Source: Mesoplasma coleopterae
Lineage (GTDB): Bacteria > Bacillota_I > Bacilli_A > Mycoplasmatales > Mycoplasmataceae
Assembly: GCF_002804245.1 (NCBI RefSeq)
Contig: NZ_CP024968.1
Span: forward strand, 434,001 to 498,000
DNA: 64,000 nt
Direction: 5' to 3'
The translations under genes and the position numbers were made by a program. Numbering within the stretch: position 1 is the first letter of the stretch; every line of letters starts with the position of its first letter. The notes beneath the pieces were generated by a model that saw only the letters and a program-made list of their open reading frames with translations, had not been told where the DNA came from and did not search any database. Of the stretch, positions 9,811 through 21,382 are shown piece by piece.

Positions 9811-9948
9811 TTTTTGTTTATGTAATTCGTGTTTGTTACAGTTGCTGCAGAATTTTTTAACTTCTATTTTTTCTTTTTTCTTATCGTTTTTACCAATGTA
9901 ATTTTCATTTTTACATTCTGTACAACGTAGAATATATTTTTCACGCAT
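9805..9948 (-). CDS. rpmG: 50S ribosomal protein L33
   Basis: A 47-residue protein beginning [17 protein letters not shown], too short for most ORF screens. L33 binds near the E site of the 50S subunit. It keeps both zinc-ribbon pairs, CTEC and CSNC, so it is the zinc-binding form. The ATG has GAGGTGA a few bases upstream. A -35/-10 pair lies 50-75 bases upstream, and a perfect 17-bp palindrome lies between promoter and start (see separate entries). It is transcribed alone and terminated by a hairpin overlapping its stop. Confidence 0.93.
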
Positions 9949-9976
9949 AAACGTCACCTCGCTAAACTTTTTTTGT

Positions 9977-9993
9977 ATAGATACAATATCTAT
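9977..9993. promoter_or_regulatory. perfect 17-bp palindrome in the rpmG leader
   Basis: ATAGATA-CAA-TATCTAT, 7-bp arms around 3 bases, starting 3 bases downstream of the rpmG -10 box, i.e. at the expected transcription start. Could be an operator or a leader hairpin; no known regulator is assigned. Confidence 0.5.
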
Positions 9994-9996
9994 TTA

Positions 9997-10025
9997 ATAA
10001 TATCAATCTTTCTACTTTTTTACAA
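9997..10025 (-). promoter_or_regulatory. promoter of rpmG
   Basis: On minus: TTGTAA, 17-base spacer, TATTAT. Good match to sigma-A consensus with ideal spacing, about 50 bases before the rpmG ATG. Confidence 0.65.
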
Positions 10026-10130
10026 GTTAGATAGCAAAATATTTCATTATTAAATATTAAATTAGTTATTTTTAATGTTTTATAGTAAAATATTAATAAT
10101 GATTTTTGTCATTTAACTTAAGGAGGATTT

Positions 10131-11213
10131 ATGAAAAAATTAATAGCTCTTTTAGGAGCGTTTACTTTGACTGCTTCATCAGCATCACTTGTAGTAGCTT
10201 GCGGAAATACAGCAATACCAGCTTATGATAATTTTGCAAAACTTGCTAATGCAACTAAACCAACATTAAACGATGAAGGTAGTATCGAACAAAAAGGTTC
10301 AACTCTTGTTTACTATATTGGTGCACAAGATAATCTTTCTTCTTTATCATTTGAATATGCATTAAAAGAATCAGTTAATCTTGAACAAAGTGCTTCATTA
10401 GATGAAGCTTTTGATAAATTGAATGAATCAAATGCTTCTTCTACAAATACATTTGGAGGAAAATTTAAAGGTATTGGTGAAGCTTTAGGAACTAATAATA
10501 CAAATGGTACTGATGCTTTAAATTTAGTTGAAACAAATGTTACTTATAATAAGAAAAAAGATTTGTGATATTTTGAAAATCAAACTGAATTAAACACTTT
10601 CAGCTATACAGCTACTGGTACTAAAATTGAACTGCACGGAACAACTGTTGATACTGTTGGAGATTTATGAACAGATAAAGCAACTAAGAAAATATTAAAC
10701 GATTGAATTAAACCTTCAATTGCTAGAATGGTTTATGCTAATATTGATAAACACAACCAATCATGAGATAAAACAAAAGATAAAGCAGAAATAAAAAAAG
10801 TTAACGAAGAAATAAATTCAAGAGTTGATGCTATTAAAAATTCAAAAGGACCTTTATTCTTAATTATTAGAAATGGTGAATTTGTAGGTTATTTAGAAGG
10901 ATTTGAAGCTTATCAACAAGTTAGAAAAGATGGAGATAATCCAGATTTAGGTGAAAGCAATTATCAACAAAATGATCTTATAAATAATTTTATAAATGGT
11001 GTGCAAACTATTGTTCATTCTAAAGATATAATGACAGAAACATATAAATCAGGAAATACTAATTATAATTTAAATTCAAGAGCATCTCAATGAAATTGAA
11101 AGCATTGAGATAACTGAGTTATAAGAGATTCTAAATCATCATCAGGTTCAGGTTCAGAATCAGGTTCAGAATCAGGATCAGAATCATATTCATACAATTT
11201 AAATAAATACTAA
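10131..11213 (+). CDS. surface lipoprotein with Ser-Gly-Glu repeat tail
   Basis: A 360-residue plus-strand protein, intact with TGA=Trp. The N-terminus is a bacterial lipoprotein signal: KK charge, hydrophobic ALLGAFTLTASSASLVV and lipobox VVAC (lipidated Cys 24), processed by LspA, which is also encoded in this window. The body has no motif I recognise. The C-terminus has a 12-bp tandem repeat (about 11142-11184) encoding SGSGSESGSESGSES before SYNLNKY. A strong Shine-Dalgarno (AAGGAGG) precedes the ATG and a hairpin terminator follows. A TATAGT at about 10081 is a possible -10. It stands alone among minus-strand genes. Function unknown. Confidence 0.9.
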
Positions 11214-11238
11214 TAGGGTTGAAATCCTATTTTTTTTA
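11212..11238 (+). terminator. terminator of the lipoprotein gene
   Basis: AATAGG, 8-base loop, CCTATT, then T-rich run ending in T8, starting at the TAA stop. Confidence 0.85.
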
Positions 11239-11288
11239 TACGCTTATAAACAAAAAAATCAATCCGAAGATTGATTGTGTTTTTTAAA

Positions 11289-11377
11289 TGGTCCCCAAGG
11301 CCAGACTTGAACTGGCACGGGAGATAAAGCCCGGTGGATTTTAAGTCCACTGCGTCTACCGATTCCGCCACTTGGGG
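11289..11377 (-). tRNA. tRNA-Leu (anticodon UAA)
   Basis: 7-bp acceptor CCCCAAG/CTTGGGG, long variable arm, anticodon loop ACTTAAAATC with TAA, TTCAAGT T-loop, encoded CCA. Class II size (89 nt with CCA). Last of five tRNA genes transcribed together. Confidence 0.95.
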
Positions 11378-11384
11378 ATGTATA

Positions 11385-11460
<76 letters not shown>

Positions 11461-11465
11461 AAAGT

Positions 11466-11540
11466 TGGTTGGGCTAGCAGGATTCGAACCGGCGCATGAG
11501 GGAGTCAAAGTCCCTTGCCTTACCGCTTGGCTATAGCCCA
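11466..11540 (-). tRNA. tRNA-Gln (anticodon UUG)
   Basis: Acceptor TGGGCTA/TAGCCCA, anticodon loop CTTTGAC, T-loop GGTTCGAATCC, encoded CCA; 75 nt. Confidence 0.95.
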
Positions 11541-11545
11541 ATAAA

Positions 11546-11629
11546 TGGTGGAGGGGGAGGGATTCGAACCCCCGAACCGAAAGGAAGTGGGTTACAGCCA
11601 CCCGCGTTTGACCGCTTCGCTACCCCTCC
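11546..11629 (-). tRNA. tRNA-Tyr (anticodon GUA)
   Basis: Acceptor GGAGGGG/CCCCTCC, anticodon loop CTGTAAC, long variable arm, T-loop GGTTCGAATCC, encoded CCA; 84 nt, class II. Confidence 0.95.
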
Positions 11630-11636
11630 ATTTAAA

Positions 11637-11712
11637 TGGTGCTGACTAAAGGACTTGAACCTTCGACCTATTGATTACTAGTCAATTGCTCTACCAACTG
11701 AGCTAAGTCAGC
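11637..11712 (-). tRNA. tRNA-Thr (anticodon AGU)
   Basis: Acceptor GCTGACT/AGTCAGC, anticodon stem ATTGA/TCAAT with loop CTAGTAA, hence AGU, T-loop GGTTCAAGTCC, encoded CCA; 76 nt. A wobble-A34 Thr tRNA is known in related mycoplasmas. First gene of the cluster. Confidence 0.92.
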
Positions 11713-11754
11713 GATGCCTTTTTTTGCTATCCTCTTTTTACAAGGACATTATTT

Positions 11755-11783
11755 ATTTTATATTATTAAATTTAAATAAACAA
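11755..11783 (-). promoter_or_regulatory. promoter of the five-tRNA cluster
   Basis: On minus: TTGTTT, 17-base spacer, TAAAAT, about 45 bases before tRNA-Thr. No other gene lies between. Confidence 0.6.
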
Positions 11784-11810
11784 GCAAAATTTTAAAAAAA
11801 ATAACTTTTT

Positions 11811-11843
11811 TTAAAATTAAAAAAGTTGTTAATCAACAACTTT
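11811..11843 (-). terminator. terminator after plsC
   Basis: Perfect 9-bp stem AAAGTTGTT/AACAACTTT with 4-base loop (11822-11843), T-rich on minus afterwards. The plsC stop is in the stem. Confidence 0.85.
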
Positions 11844-12956
11844 AAATATATCTTTAATTTTTTTCTTATCTTTTGCTTTTTTAGCCTTAGTTTTACCTGT
11901 TTTTTTAAAATCTTCTCTATTTTTTAAGTTAATTTTGTTTATTATTTTGTGATCTAATAACATTTCTTTATCAGCTCATTTTTCCATATTTTCAATAACA
12001 ACTTTTCTTGTATTTTTTGTTAAGTCTTCTGTTTTTAATGAAATATGTTTTAAAGGCATGATTGGTTTACCAAACACAACTTTGATTTCAATATGTTTTG
12101 GTCTGTTTTTACTAAATACTTGGTATGAGTTAATGATTGTTACAGGAACAACAGGGGCATTAGCCATTTGAGCTACTTTTAATGCTGCTGGTTGGAATTC
12201 ACCCACTTCTTGTGAATGACTTCTTGTTCCTTCAGGGAATATAGCTAGTGAACGTCTAAAATCAACAACTAATTCTTTTCCTTCTTTGAATGCCTCTAAT
12301 GCACTTCTTGGATTTTTTCTATCTAATGGTATGCAATCCATTAAACGTACAAATCTACCAAACTTTTTATCTTCTCATAATTCTTTTTTAGCAATGAATG
12401 CTAATGGTTGTTGTAAGTAAAAGTTATTTAAAGCAACAAGAGCTACTGGATCAAAGTTTGATTGATGATTAGGCGCTAAAATAACACCACGATCTAATCA
12501 ATTTTCAATTCCTTCACATTTAACTGTAATATCTGAAACATACAATATTCTTTTTGCAGCTTTTTTAACAAAGTTATAACAATATTCTTCTGAAAAGTAT
12601 CCTGGACTTTTGATGTTTTTTTTGCTAATTTTCTTTGCTTTTCGCATCATGTTTCACATAGGGAATCACATGTATGTCATTTTTCAAAAATTTAATTTTA
12701 ATTTTTCTTTTTTCTTTTTTGAGTTTTTTTCTTTTTTAACTTTTGGTTCTTGACTTGTTTTTGTTTCAAATACTTGAACAGTTTCAACTGCTTTTGTTTT
12801 ATTTTCTTTAACTTCAACTTTTTTTACATTTGTTTTTTTAGCTGTTGTTTTTTTAGCTGTTGTTTTTTTAGCTGTTGTAGTTTTATTAGTTGATGTACTT
12901 TTTTTAGCCACAGGTTTTTTAGTCTCAGTTTTAATAATTTCTTTTTCTTTAGTCAT
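11829..12956 (-). CDS. plsC: 1-acyl-glycerol-3-phosphate acyltransferase with Lys/Thr-rich N-terminal extension
   Basis: A 375-residue reading frame under TGA=Trp. Residues 1-92 are low complexity and very basic (AKKTTAKKTTAKKT repeats, then KNSKKKKEKLKLNF). The PlsC domain begins near residue 93 (MTYMWFPMW) and has NHQSNFDP (family N-H-x4-D catalytic motif), FPEGTRS (family F-P-E-G-T-R-S, acyl-acceptor binding) and a further V-P-V region (APVVPVTII). The enzyme adds the second acyl chain to make phosphatidic acid at the membrane. It is last in the acpS-folA-plsC operon, one base after folA. An internal start at 12680 would give the plain enzyme but has no Shine-Dalgarno; the fused form is preferred. 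Confidence 0.85.
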
Positions 12957-12957
12957 T

Positions 12958-13443
12958 TTATTTTCTCCTACTCATGTATTCTACATAAAAGTGCTCTTTT
13001 TCCACTATATTTATTTTATCAAAATTATCATAATTAAAGTTTTTGATATGTATATTTCCTTCAAAATGATTTTTGATAACACTTCTTATTATTTCGTCAC
13101 AGTCATCAAAGAATAGTTCATAAATTTGGCTACCACCTATTATATAAATATCTTTTGATTCCATTCCTTTAAATTTACCAATGATTTCTTCTCTGTTATT
13201 TATGAATATTAAATTATCTTTTTCTAAATGCTTATACTTATTTGTATCTCTTGTTAGCACATAATTAATACGATTTGGCAATCCTTTAAAGTTCATCGAT
13301 TCAAAAGTCTTGCTACCCATTAATACATTTTGATTCAATGTTGTATTTCTAAAATGCTGCATTTCTTCTTTAATTGATCAAGGTAATGAATTATCTTTAC
13401 CTATCACTCCATCTTTTGTTTGTGCTCAAATCATTTTAATCAT
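12958..13443 (-). CDS. folA: dihydrofolate reductase
   Basis: A 161-residue enzyme that reduces dihydrofolate with NADPH, needed because thymidylate synthase (also in this window) oxidises the cofactor. Seen: MIWAQTKDGVIGKDNSLPW (family: A-x-x-x-x-x-V-I-G-x-x-N-x-L-P-W, Trp by TGA), VLMGSKTFESM (family: G-R/K-x-T-x-x-S), IIGGSQIYELF (family: G-G-x-x-I-Y) and the C-terminal HFYVEYMSRRK. The start ATG 13441-13443 follows GGTGA in the acpS coding end, which it overlaps by 8 bp; a second ATG three codons in lacks this. Confidence 0.94.
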
Positions 13444-13771
13444 TTTGTTTCACCGCCATACCAACTGAGTATTTTTTTTCATGTGAAATTGAAATTAATA
13501 TATTTTTTAATTCCTTATTTAAAATAATTGGTGTTTTTTCAGTATAACCTATATTAATTTTACTCATCACAAAATTTTGATCATTATTTAAAGTTTTAAT
13601 GATTGCTTCTTTAACTGCTCATCTGCCTGCAACAAATTCAATCTTAGATTTTTTTGACAATATTGTTTGTAACTTATCAAGTTCAGAACTTGATAAAACT
13701 TTATTTAAAAAACTTTGTCTTAAATTAACTCTTTTATTTTCAACAATATCAATTCCAATTTTTTCTATCAT
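13436..13771 (-). CDS. acpS: holo-[acyl-carrier-protein] synthase
   Basis: A 111-residue 4'-phosphopantetheinyl transferase, slightly shorter than most. It loads the phosphopantetheine arm of CoA onto ACP. Seen: IGIDIVENKRV (family: G-x-D-I-V/x-x-x-R, Mg-binding Asp), FVAGRWAVKEAIIK (family: F-x-x-R-F-A-x-K-E-A, catalytic Glu/Lys) and ILISISHEKKYSVGMAV (family: S-I-S-H). The ATG has AAAGGA upstream. First gene of acpS-folA-plsC. Together with plsC it points to local supply of acyl carrier and phospholipid. Confidence 0.93.
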
Positions 13772-13813
13772 ACTTTATCCTTTATTTTATTTAATTTTAT
13801 CAATTTATGGCAA

Positions 13814-13846
13814 ATAAAAAAACCTCACGCTAACATTTGTGAGGTT
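13814..13846 (-). terminator. terminator of the ileS-to-deaminase operon
   Basis: 8-bp perfect stem AACCTCAC/GTGAGGTT with 10-base loop (13821-13846), T7 on minus. The GC-richest stem nearby; separates the deaminase from acpS. Confidence 0.9.
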
Positions 13847-13851
13847 TTCAA

Positions 13852-14325
13852 TTAGTTTATTGATACTTTTACATTAAAATCATTAATTTGTTTGTATTCA
13901 ATCTGTGCTGCATCTAGCATTTTCTTAGACGCCTTAACTTCGTTTGAATCTTTGTATTTATCTTCAAGATAAAATACTTTTTTAATACCTGCTTGAATAA
14001 TGATTTTAGTACATTCATTACATGGGAATAATGTTACATAAACATCACAATCTGTTAAATTAGTTCTGGCACTCACAATAGCATTTAACTCGGCATGAGC
14101 TACATATGGGTATTTAGTATCAATTCATTCTCCTTCTCTTGATCAAGGGAATTTATCATCATCTACACCTCTAGGAAAACCATTATAACCAGTAGATATT
14201 ATTTGATTTAAATTGTTTACAAGAATAGCACCAACCTGAGTTGAAGGATCTTTACTTCTCATTGCACAAACTTTTGCAACTGTCATAAAGAATTGTTCTC
14301 AGCTTAAAAAATCCTCTCTTTTCAT
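13852..14325 (-). CDS. deoxycytidylate (dCMP) deaminase, ComEB-like
   Basis: A 157-residue zinc deaminase that turns dCMP into dUMP, the substrate of thymidylate synthase. Seen: STQVGAILVN and STGYNGFPRGVDDD near the N-terminus (dCMP-deaminase signatures), YVAHAELNAI (zinc His and catalytic Glu) and TLFPCNECTKIII (zinc Cys pair, family P-C-x-x-C). Three Trp are TGA. Its ATG overlaps the stop of the upstream membrane gene (TAATG). Followed at once by the operon terminator. Fits with folA and thyA in a compact dTMP pathway. Confidence 0.92.
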
Positions 14326-15776
14326 TATAATTTCATTCCTAAACTAAAACTTGAAATCGAATCAAATATAGATGCAATATTGTTTACAGTTACTGGAGTA
14401 GATTGCATAGGGAAATTATCATTTCAAAATCCTTGTTCAAATCTTCCAATTCATCCAATTTTTGCAATAATTTGGTTATAATGATCAAAATTACCACCAA
14501 TATTATTTTTTGCATAAAATTGTAAAGCAGTAATAACATTATAGTTATATGCTGGGGCATTTTTAAGAGTTACAACAAATACTATTCCTACAACTATGAA
14601 AATAATTAAGAATAAAATTAATATATTTTCTCTTCATGTTCATTCCTTAACTGGTTTTTTAACCAATCCAGCAAAAATAGAACCAAAGATAATACCTGAC
14701 ATTAACACTGAGAATGAACTTAATTGATCTTGACTATTAAAAATAGCTAAGATAATTAAAATTATTGGTCAAATAACTTTAACTTTACCAAATCTTGCAA
14801 TTGGAGATGTTTCTCCTGAAATATTCATTGATAATATACCAACCATGATTCCTATAATTGGTAGAGAACCAGAAGTTATTGTATATGGAAGTGTAGCTGA
14901 AACTACAAATCCAAGTGTTATATATGCTAAAACAAATGAAATAGCTAACTTTCAAACATTACCGATAATAATTTCAGTAATTTTACTTATTGAAAATAAT
15001 GACGTTGTTAATAAGAAAATCATTAATGCACTAAACAATATACCATTAGCAGAATCCATCGCACTAAATCCATAAGTAAATATTCTTCATCATTGCCCAC
15101 CAGCAATTGTTAGTGTTTGATTGGTCCCACCAAATATAATCATTGGTGCTTGTCACCAAACAGTTAATAAATAAGAAGGTTTTTCTGGGCCACCACTACC
15201 ATAAGCAACTTCTTGTAGAGTATTTAAATTCATAAATAATCCAATGATTGTAAATGAAACTGGCATTATTATGAAAAAGAATAAGATGATTCAAGTAAAA
15301 CTTATATTATTGTTTTTAATTTTGTTTAAAGCAATTTTAAAATTGTTCAATTTAATTTCATCATTTAATTCTTCATCTTGAATCTTATTTTCTTTTACTT
15401 TTTCTATTGAAATATAACTTTCATTTAATTTTGAAATTAATGGTAAGAATTTAATTAAATTGTTTTTAAGTTTCTCTGGTGTAGTTACAACCAAAATTTC
15501 AGTATCGTCTTCAGTTAAATTATTTTCATTTTCACTAATCACAATTTTTAATTTTTTATTTTTTTGATTCATAAAGTTTTTTTGCGCAGTCATTTCAATG
15601 TTTGATCAAGTTTCTGTTGAATCTTGAATTTGAACTTCTATCAATGCATACTCATTAGAGTTATTAATAAATAAAACACGTGATTCCTTTATTTTTTTAT
15701 CCACATTTTTGTATTTGTATTCTTTCTTTAAAAACTTTACTAATGCTTGATAAGTGTTAGATTGTTTTTCAGTCAT
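14325..15776 (-). CDS. multi-spanning membrane protein, rhomboid-like without clear catalytic His
   Basis: A 483-residue protein: a soluble N-terminal ~155 residues (basic/acidic, IVISENENNLTEDDTEILVV), then about eight membrane segments. GGQWWRIFTYGF resembles the rhomboid W-R-x-x-T-x-x-F, a helix pair follows, and TSGSLPIIGIMVGIL sits where rhomboid proteases have G-x-S-G-x-x-x-G. I see no His/Gly pair in a following helix (family A-H-x-x-G), so it may be an inactive or very divergent member. It overlaps rluD by 20 bp and the deaminase by one base. A rhomboid family link is an inference; a simple unknown membrane protein remains possible. Confidence 0.55.
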
Positions 15777-16692
15777 TTTCAACACCACCCTCCTGAAGAA
15801 TTTTATCAGTAAATTCTTTTGGTAATTCTGCTTTTAATTTTACCATTTCTTTTGTGATTGGGTGTAAAAATTCTAATTTATAGGCGTGAAGCATTTGTCC
15901 GAAATCAGTTTGCTTTTCAGCTAATTTACCATATGCAGGGTCATTAACTATAGGATGTTTAATAAAATTGAAGTGAACTCTAATTTGGTGTGTTCTACCT
16001 GTTTCAATTGCACATTTAACTAAAGTAGTTTTATCTAAGCGCTTAATAACATCAAAATTTGTTACTGCATATTTAGAATTTTTTGATGTTACCATCATTT
16101 TTTTACGATCATTTTGATGTCTTCCAATTGGTGCGTCAATGATTCCTTTGTCTTCTTTAATTTCTCCTCAAACTAAAGCTACATATTCCTTATATATTTC
16201 ATGGTTCTTTAACATTTCGGTTAATACTTGATGTGATTTATCATTTTTGGCAACAATTAATAAACCTGTTGTTTGTTTATCTATTCTGTGAACTATTCCT
16301 GGTCTTTCAATACCACCAATTGTACTTAAAAACTCAGCATCTCTTCCTAATAGTGCATTAACCATTGTTCCTTCTGTATTTCCTGCTCCAGGGTGCACAA
16401 CCATGTTATTTGGCTTGTTAACAACCAAAATATCGTTATCTTCATAAACAATATCCAAATCAATTTTTTCAGGATTAATTGTTGATGCTTTAACTTCGGG
16501 AATATTAATTTCTATTTCAACATCTCCAATTAAATTAAAGTTTTGTTTTGTTTCAACATTACCATTAACTATTACATTTCCATCTTTGATCAAAGTTTGA
16601 ATGTAACTTCTTGAATATTCAGCAGATTCAGCTAAAGCATCTACTAAGTATTTATCTAACCTTACTTTTTCAACATTAGCTTTTAACATCAT
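15757..16692 (-). CDS. rluD: 23S rRNA pseudouridine synthase, RluD type
   Basis: A 311-residue RluA/RluD-family enzyme. An S4 RNA-binding domain covers about residues 8-60 (VRLDKYLVDAL, YIQTLIKDGNVIVNG). The catalytic core has DIVYEDNDILVVNKP and GIVHRIDKQTTGLLIV, the R-I-D motif with the catalytic Asp; CAIETGRTHQIRVH is the conserved G-R-x-H-Q-I-R block. With TGA=Trp the frame runs past the apparent VEND end for WKTI before TAA, overlapping the next gene. It starts 17 bp inside lspA, the usual lspA-rluD pairing of Firmicutes. Confidence 0.93.
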
Positions 16693-17299
16693 TTTTATCT
16701 ACCTCTTTGTTTATTTCTTTTTCTTTTTTTGGCTTAAATATGTTGACTATTTCTATAATGAAGCACAATGCTCCGATTCCAACCCCTATATTTACTCACA
16801 TATCAGCTAAATTAAATATATAGCCTGAAGAACCTAAGAAGTTAAAACCTCATACAAACATGTCTACTACTCCACCATAAATCTCTTGCCCATCTCTAAT
16901 AGTAGCTGGTGCTCATGCTCTTGCTAATAAATTTGCAAAACCACCAGCTAATAATATTGAACAGGTGATGATTCATTTTTTATCATTTAAAAATATGAAT
17001 ACAATAATCAGTACTGCCACAAATAATGTTGCTAAAGTTATTGTTTTAGCTAAGCCTTCTGCATAATCTCCGCGACCATAAGCAGAACCTAGATTTATTT
17101 TGTATTGAAGATTTAAAAATCCATTTATAAGTGTTTTTGAATCGTTTTCTTTCATTGTTGCGACAACAATTCATTTGATTATTCAATCTGAGAGTATCAA
17201 AAAACTCATTATAGGGGTAGCCACAATTAGTTTAAATTTTCACTTAAAATTATATGATTTTAAACCTAAAATTAAATTAGATATTTTATTTTTAAACAT
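16676..17299 (-). CDS. lspA: lipoprotein signal peptidase (signal peptidase II)
   Basis: A 207-residue membrane aspartyl protease that removes the signal peptide of lipidated prolipoproteins such as the one at 10131. Seen: YKINLGSAYG (family: N-x-G-x-A-F/Y), AGGFANLLARA (family: G-G-x-x-G-N-x-x-D-R), YGGVVDMFVW (family V-D-F, first catalytic Asp) and FNLADMWVNIG (second catalytic Asp). The Asp-Arg after G-N is replaced by Ala-Arg, but both expected catalytic Asp are present. About nine Trp are TGA. AAGGGG precedes the ATG. Second gene of the T-box-led ileS operon. Confidence 0.9.
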
Positions 17300-17321
17300 A
17301 TTTATTACCCCTTAAAAATAT

Positions 17322-20048
<2,727 letters not shown>

Positions 20049-20073
20049 TTTCTAATCTCCTTTTAAAAATAAA

Positions 20074-20312
20074 AATCGCTCCTATATAAAGGAGCGATTA
20101 ACCGCGGTACCATCCTAATTAATAAATTAAAACTTAATTTATCATCTTCAAGGTTTTAACGGTCCCACCGCAGAATTCTACTCAATATAATTTTTCTTTT
20201 CTGTTAAAAAAAGGTGATATCTTTTAAATGTTATTACTAGTTCACACCATACACTAGTTCTCTCTAAATAATTGATTTAAAAAACTTGTCCTTTAGTTTT
20301 TATAATAATATT
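20074..20312 (-). promoter_or_regulatory. isoleucine T-box riboswitch of ileS
   Basis: A minus-strand leader with all main T-box parts: AGAGAG and TGGTGTGAA in distal Stem I (about 20240-20270), specifier ATC before ACC at 20216-20218 (Ile), the T-box AGGATGGTACCGCGG at about 20102-20116 whose TGGT would pair with an ACCA tRNA end, and a terminator of 9-bp arms AATCGCTCC/GGAGCGATT (20074-20099) with T-rich tail. Uncharged tRNA-Ile should favour read-through. Confidence 0.92.
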
Positions 20313-20327
20313 TTATCTTATTTTTGA

Positions 20328-21302
20328 TTAAATTTGATGTTTTTTTACAAATTCAGTTGTTCTTAAAATGTAATCTTCAGTAAATTTGATAATCGATTTA
20401 GTGTGATTAATTCCAGTATCATAAATAATCAATTCGTTTGCCTCTGATTCTTCAATATTATTTTTAACATCATGCATTTTGAAACTATCCAAAAAGTTTG
20501 TTACTCGATCAAATCTATTATGAATATACATAATCGGTATATATTTATGTTTTGCTTCAATTAAATTAATAAAATCAAGCTCGACTAGGTTTACGCCATA
20601 TTCATTTTTATAAATTTTTAACATATCTTCTAATACTAGGTTAACGTAGTTTTCAAATATTTTTGGAGCATTATTAGCAACCATTCTTCTTAAAAGTTTT
20701 GAAACTGACATATAAGCTGAATCAGAGATTGCTCATTTAATATTATTTTCTTTAACAAATTTTTCTTCTGTTAAAGCTAAATAGTTAATCGTAAATCCAC
20801 CCATACTTGTTCCAACAAGACCTATTTCTTCTGGTTTATAATTTTGTGTTACTCATGAAATAATTGTCATTAAGTCTCACTTTTCTTTGTAACCTCAAGT
20901 TACAACATCACTATCACTTGATCCATGATTTCTGAAATCAAAAGTTATGATATTGTATCCTAATGAACGGTAGTGTCAAGTTAAATATAAAACATTGAAT
21001 CTTCCAGAATTAAACCCATGTACTCCTACTACTCATTTGTTACTTGGCTTCGGGTTTAGTCATACACTTGCGACTATTTTTACGCCATCTTTTGAAAGAA
21101 TTGTAAAGTTAGATGTTGGGTTTTTATATTCTTTTATTTTTAATTTCTTATTTGAATTCCTATTAGTTGAATTAAAGTTATTAATCGCTTTAACAAAATT
21201 AATTTTTAAGCTAGCAGCTTCTTCACGTTGTTTGATTATTTTTGAGAAACTTGAGTTCCACATTTGAATCATTTTATGTGCTAATGTTGAATATTCTGAC
21301 AT
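20328..21302 (-). CDS. alpha/beta hydrolase
   Basis: A 324-residue serine hydrolase. Seen: VVGVHGFNSG (oxyanion region), ITFDFRNHGSSD, the nucleophile elbow VGTSMGG (G-x-S-x-G), HNRFDRVT for the acid region and GINHTKS for the catalytic His near the C-terminus. Mollicutes carry several such esterase or lysophospholipase-like proteins; the substrate cannot be told. Several Trp by TGA. It ends just before the ileS leader with no strong terminator in between, so some read-through into the T-box is possible. Confidence 0.85.
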
Positions 21303-21356
21303 AATAACCTCTTTTCTATTATTTATATTTTACTATAAACATACAAATAAAAATGA

Positions 21357-21382
21357 AATAAAAAAATAAGCAATGCTTATTT
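21357..21382 (-). terminator. terminator of the mraZ-to-sepF operon
   Basis: 8-bp stem AAATAAGC/GCTTATTT with 3-base loop (21364-21382) and T-rich tail on minus. Overlaps the last sepF codons. Confidence 0.8.

Noticed and set aside
12840-12880. Short direct repeats as a CRISPR array
   Set aside because: They are in-frame codon repeats (AKKTT) in a basic protein tail, with no spacers.
12684-12956. Separate 90-residue lysine-rich histone-like gene before plsC
   Set aside because: Its apparent stop is TGA; the frame continues straight into PlsC and the internal ATG lacks a Shine-Dalgarno. Kept as one fused gene.
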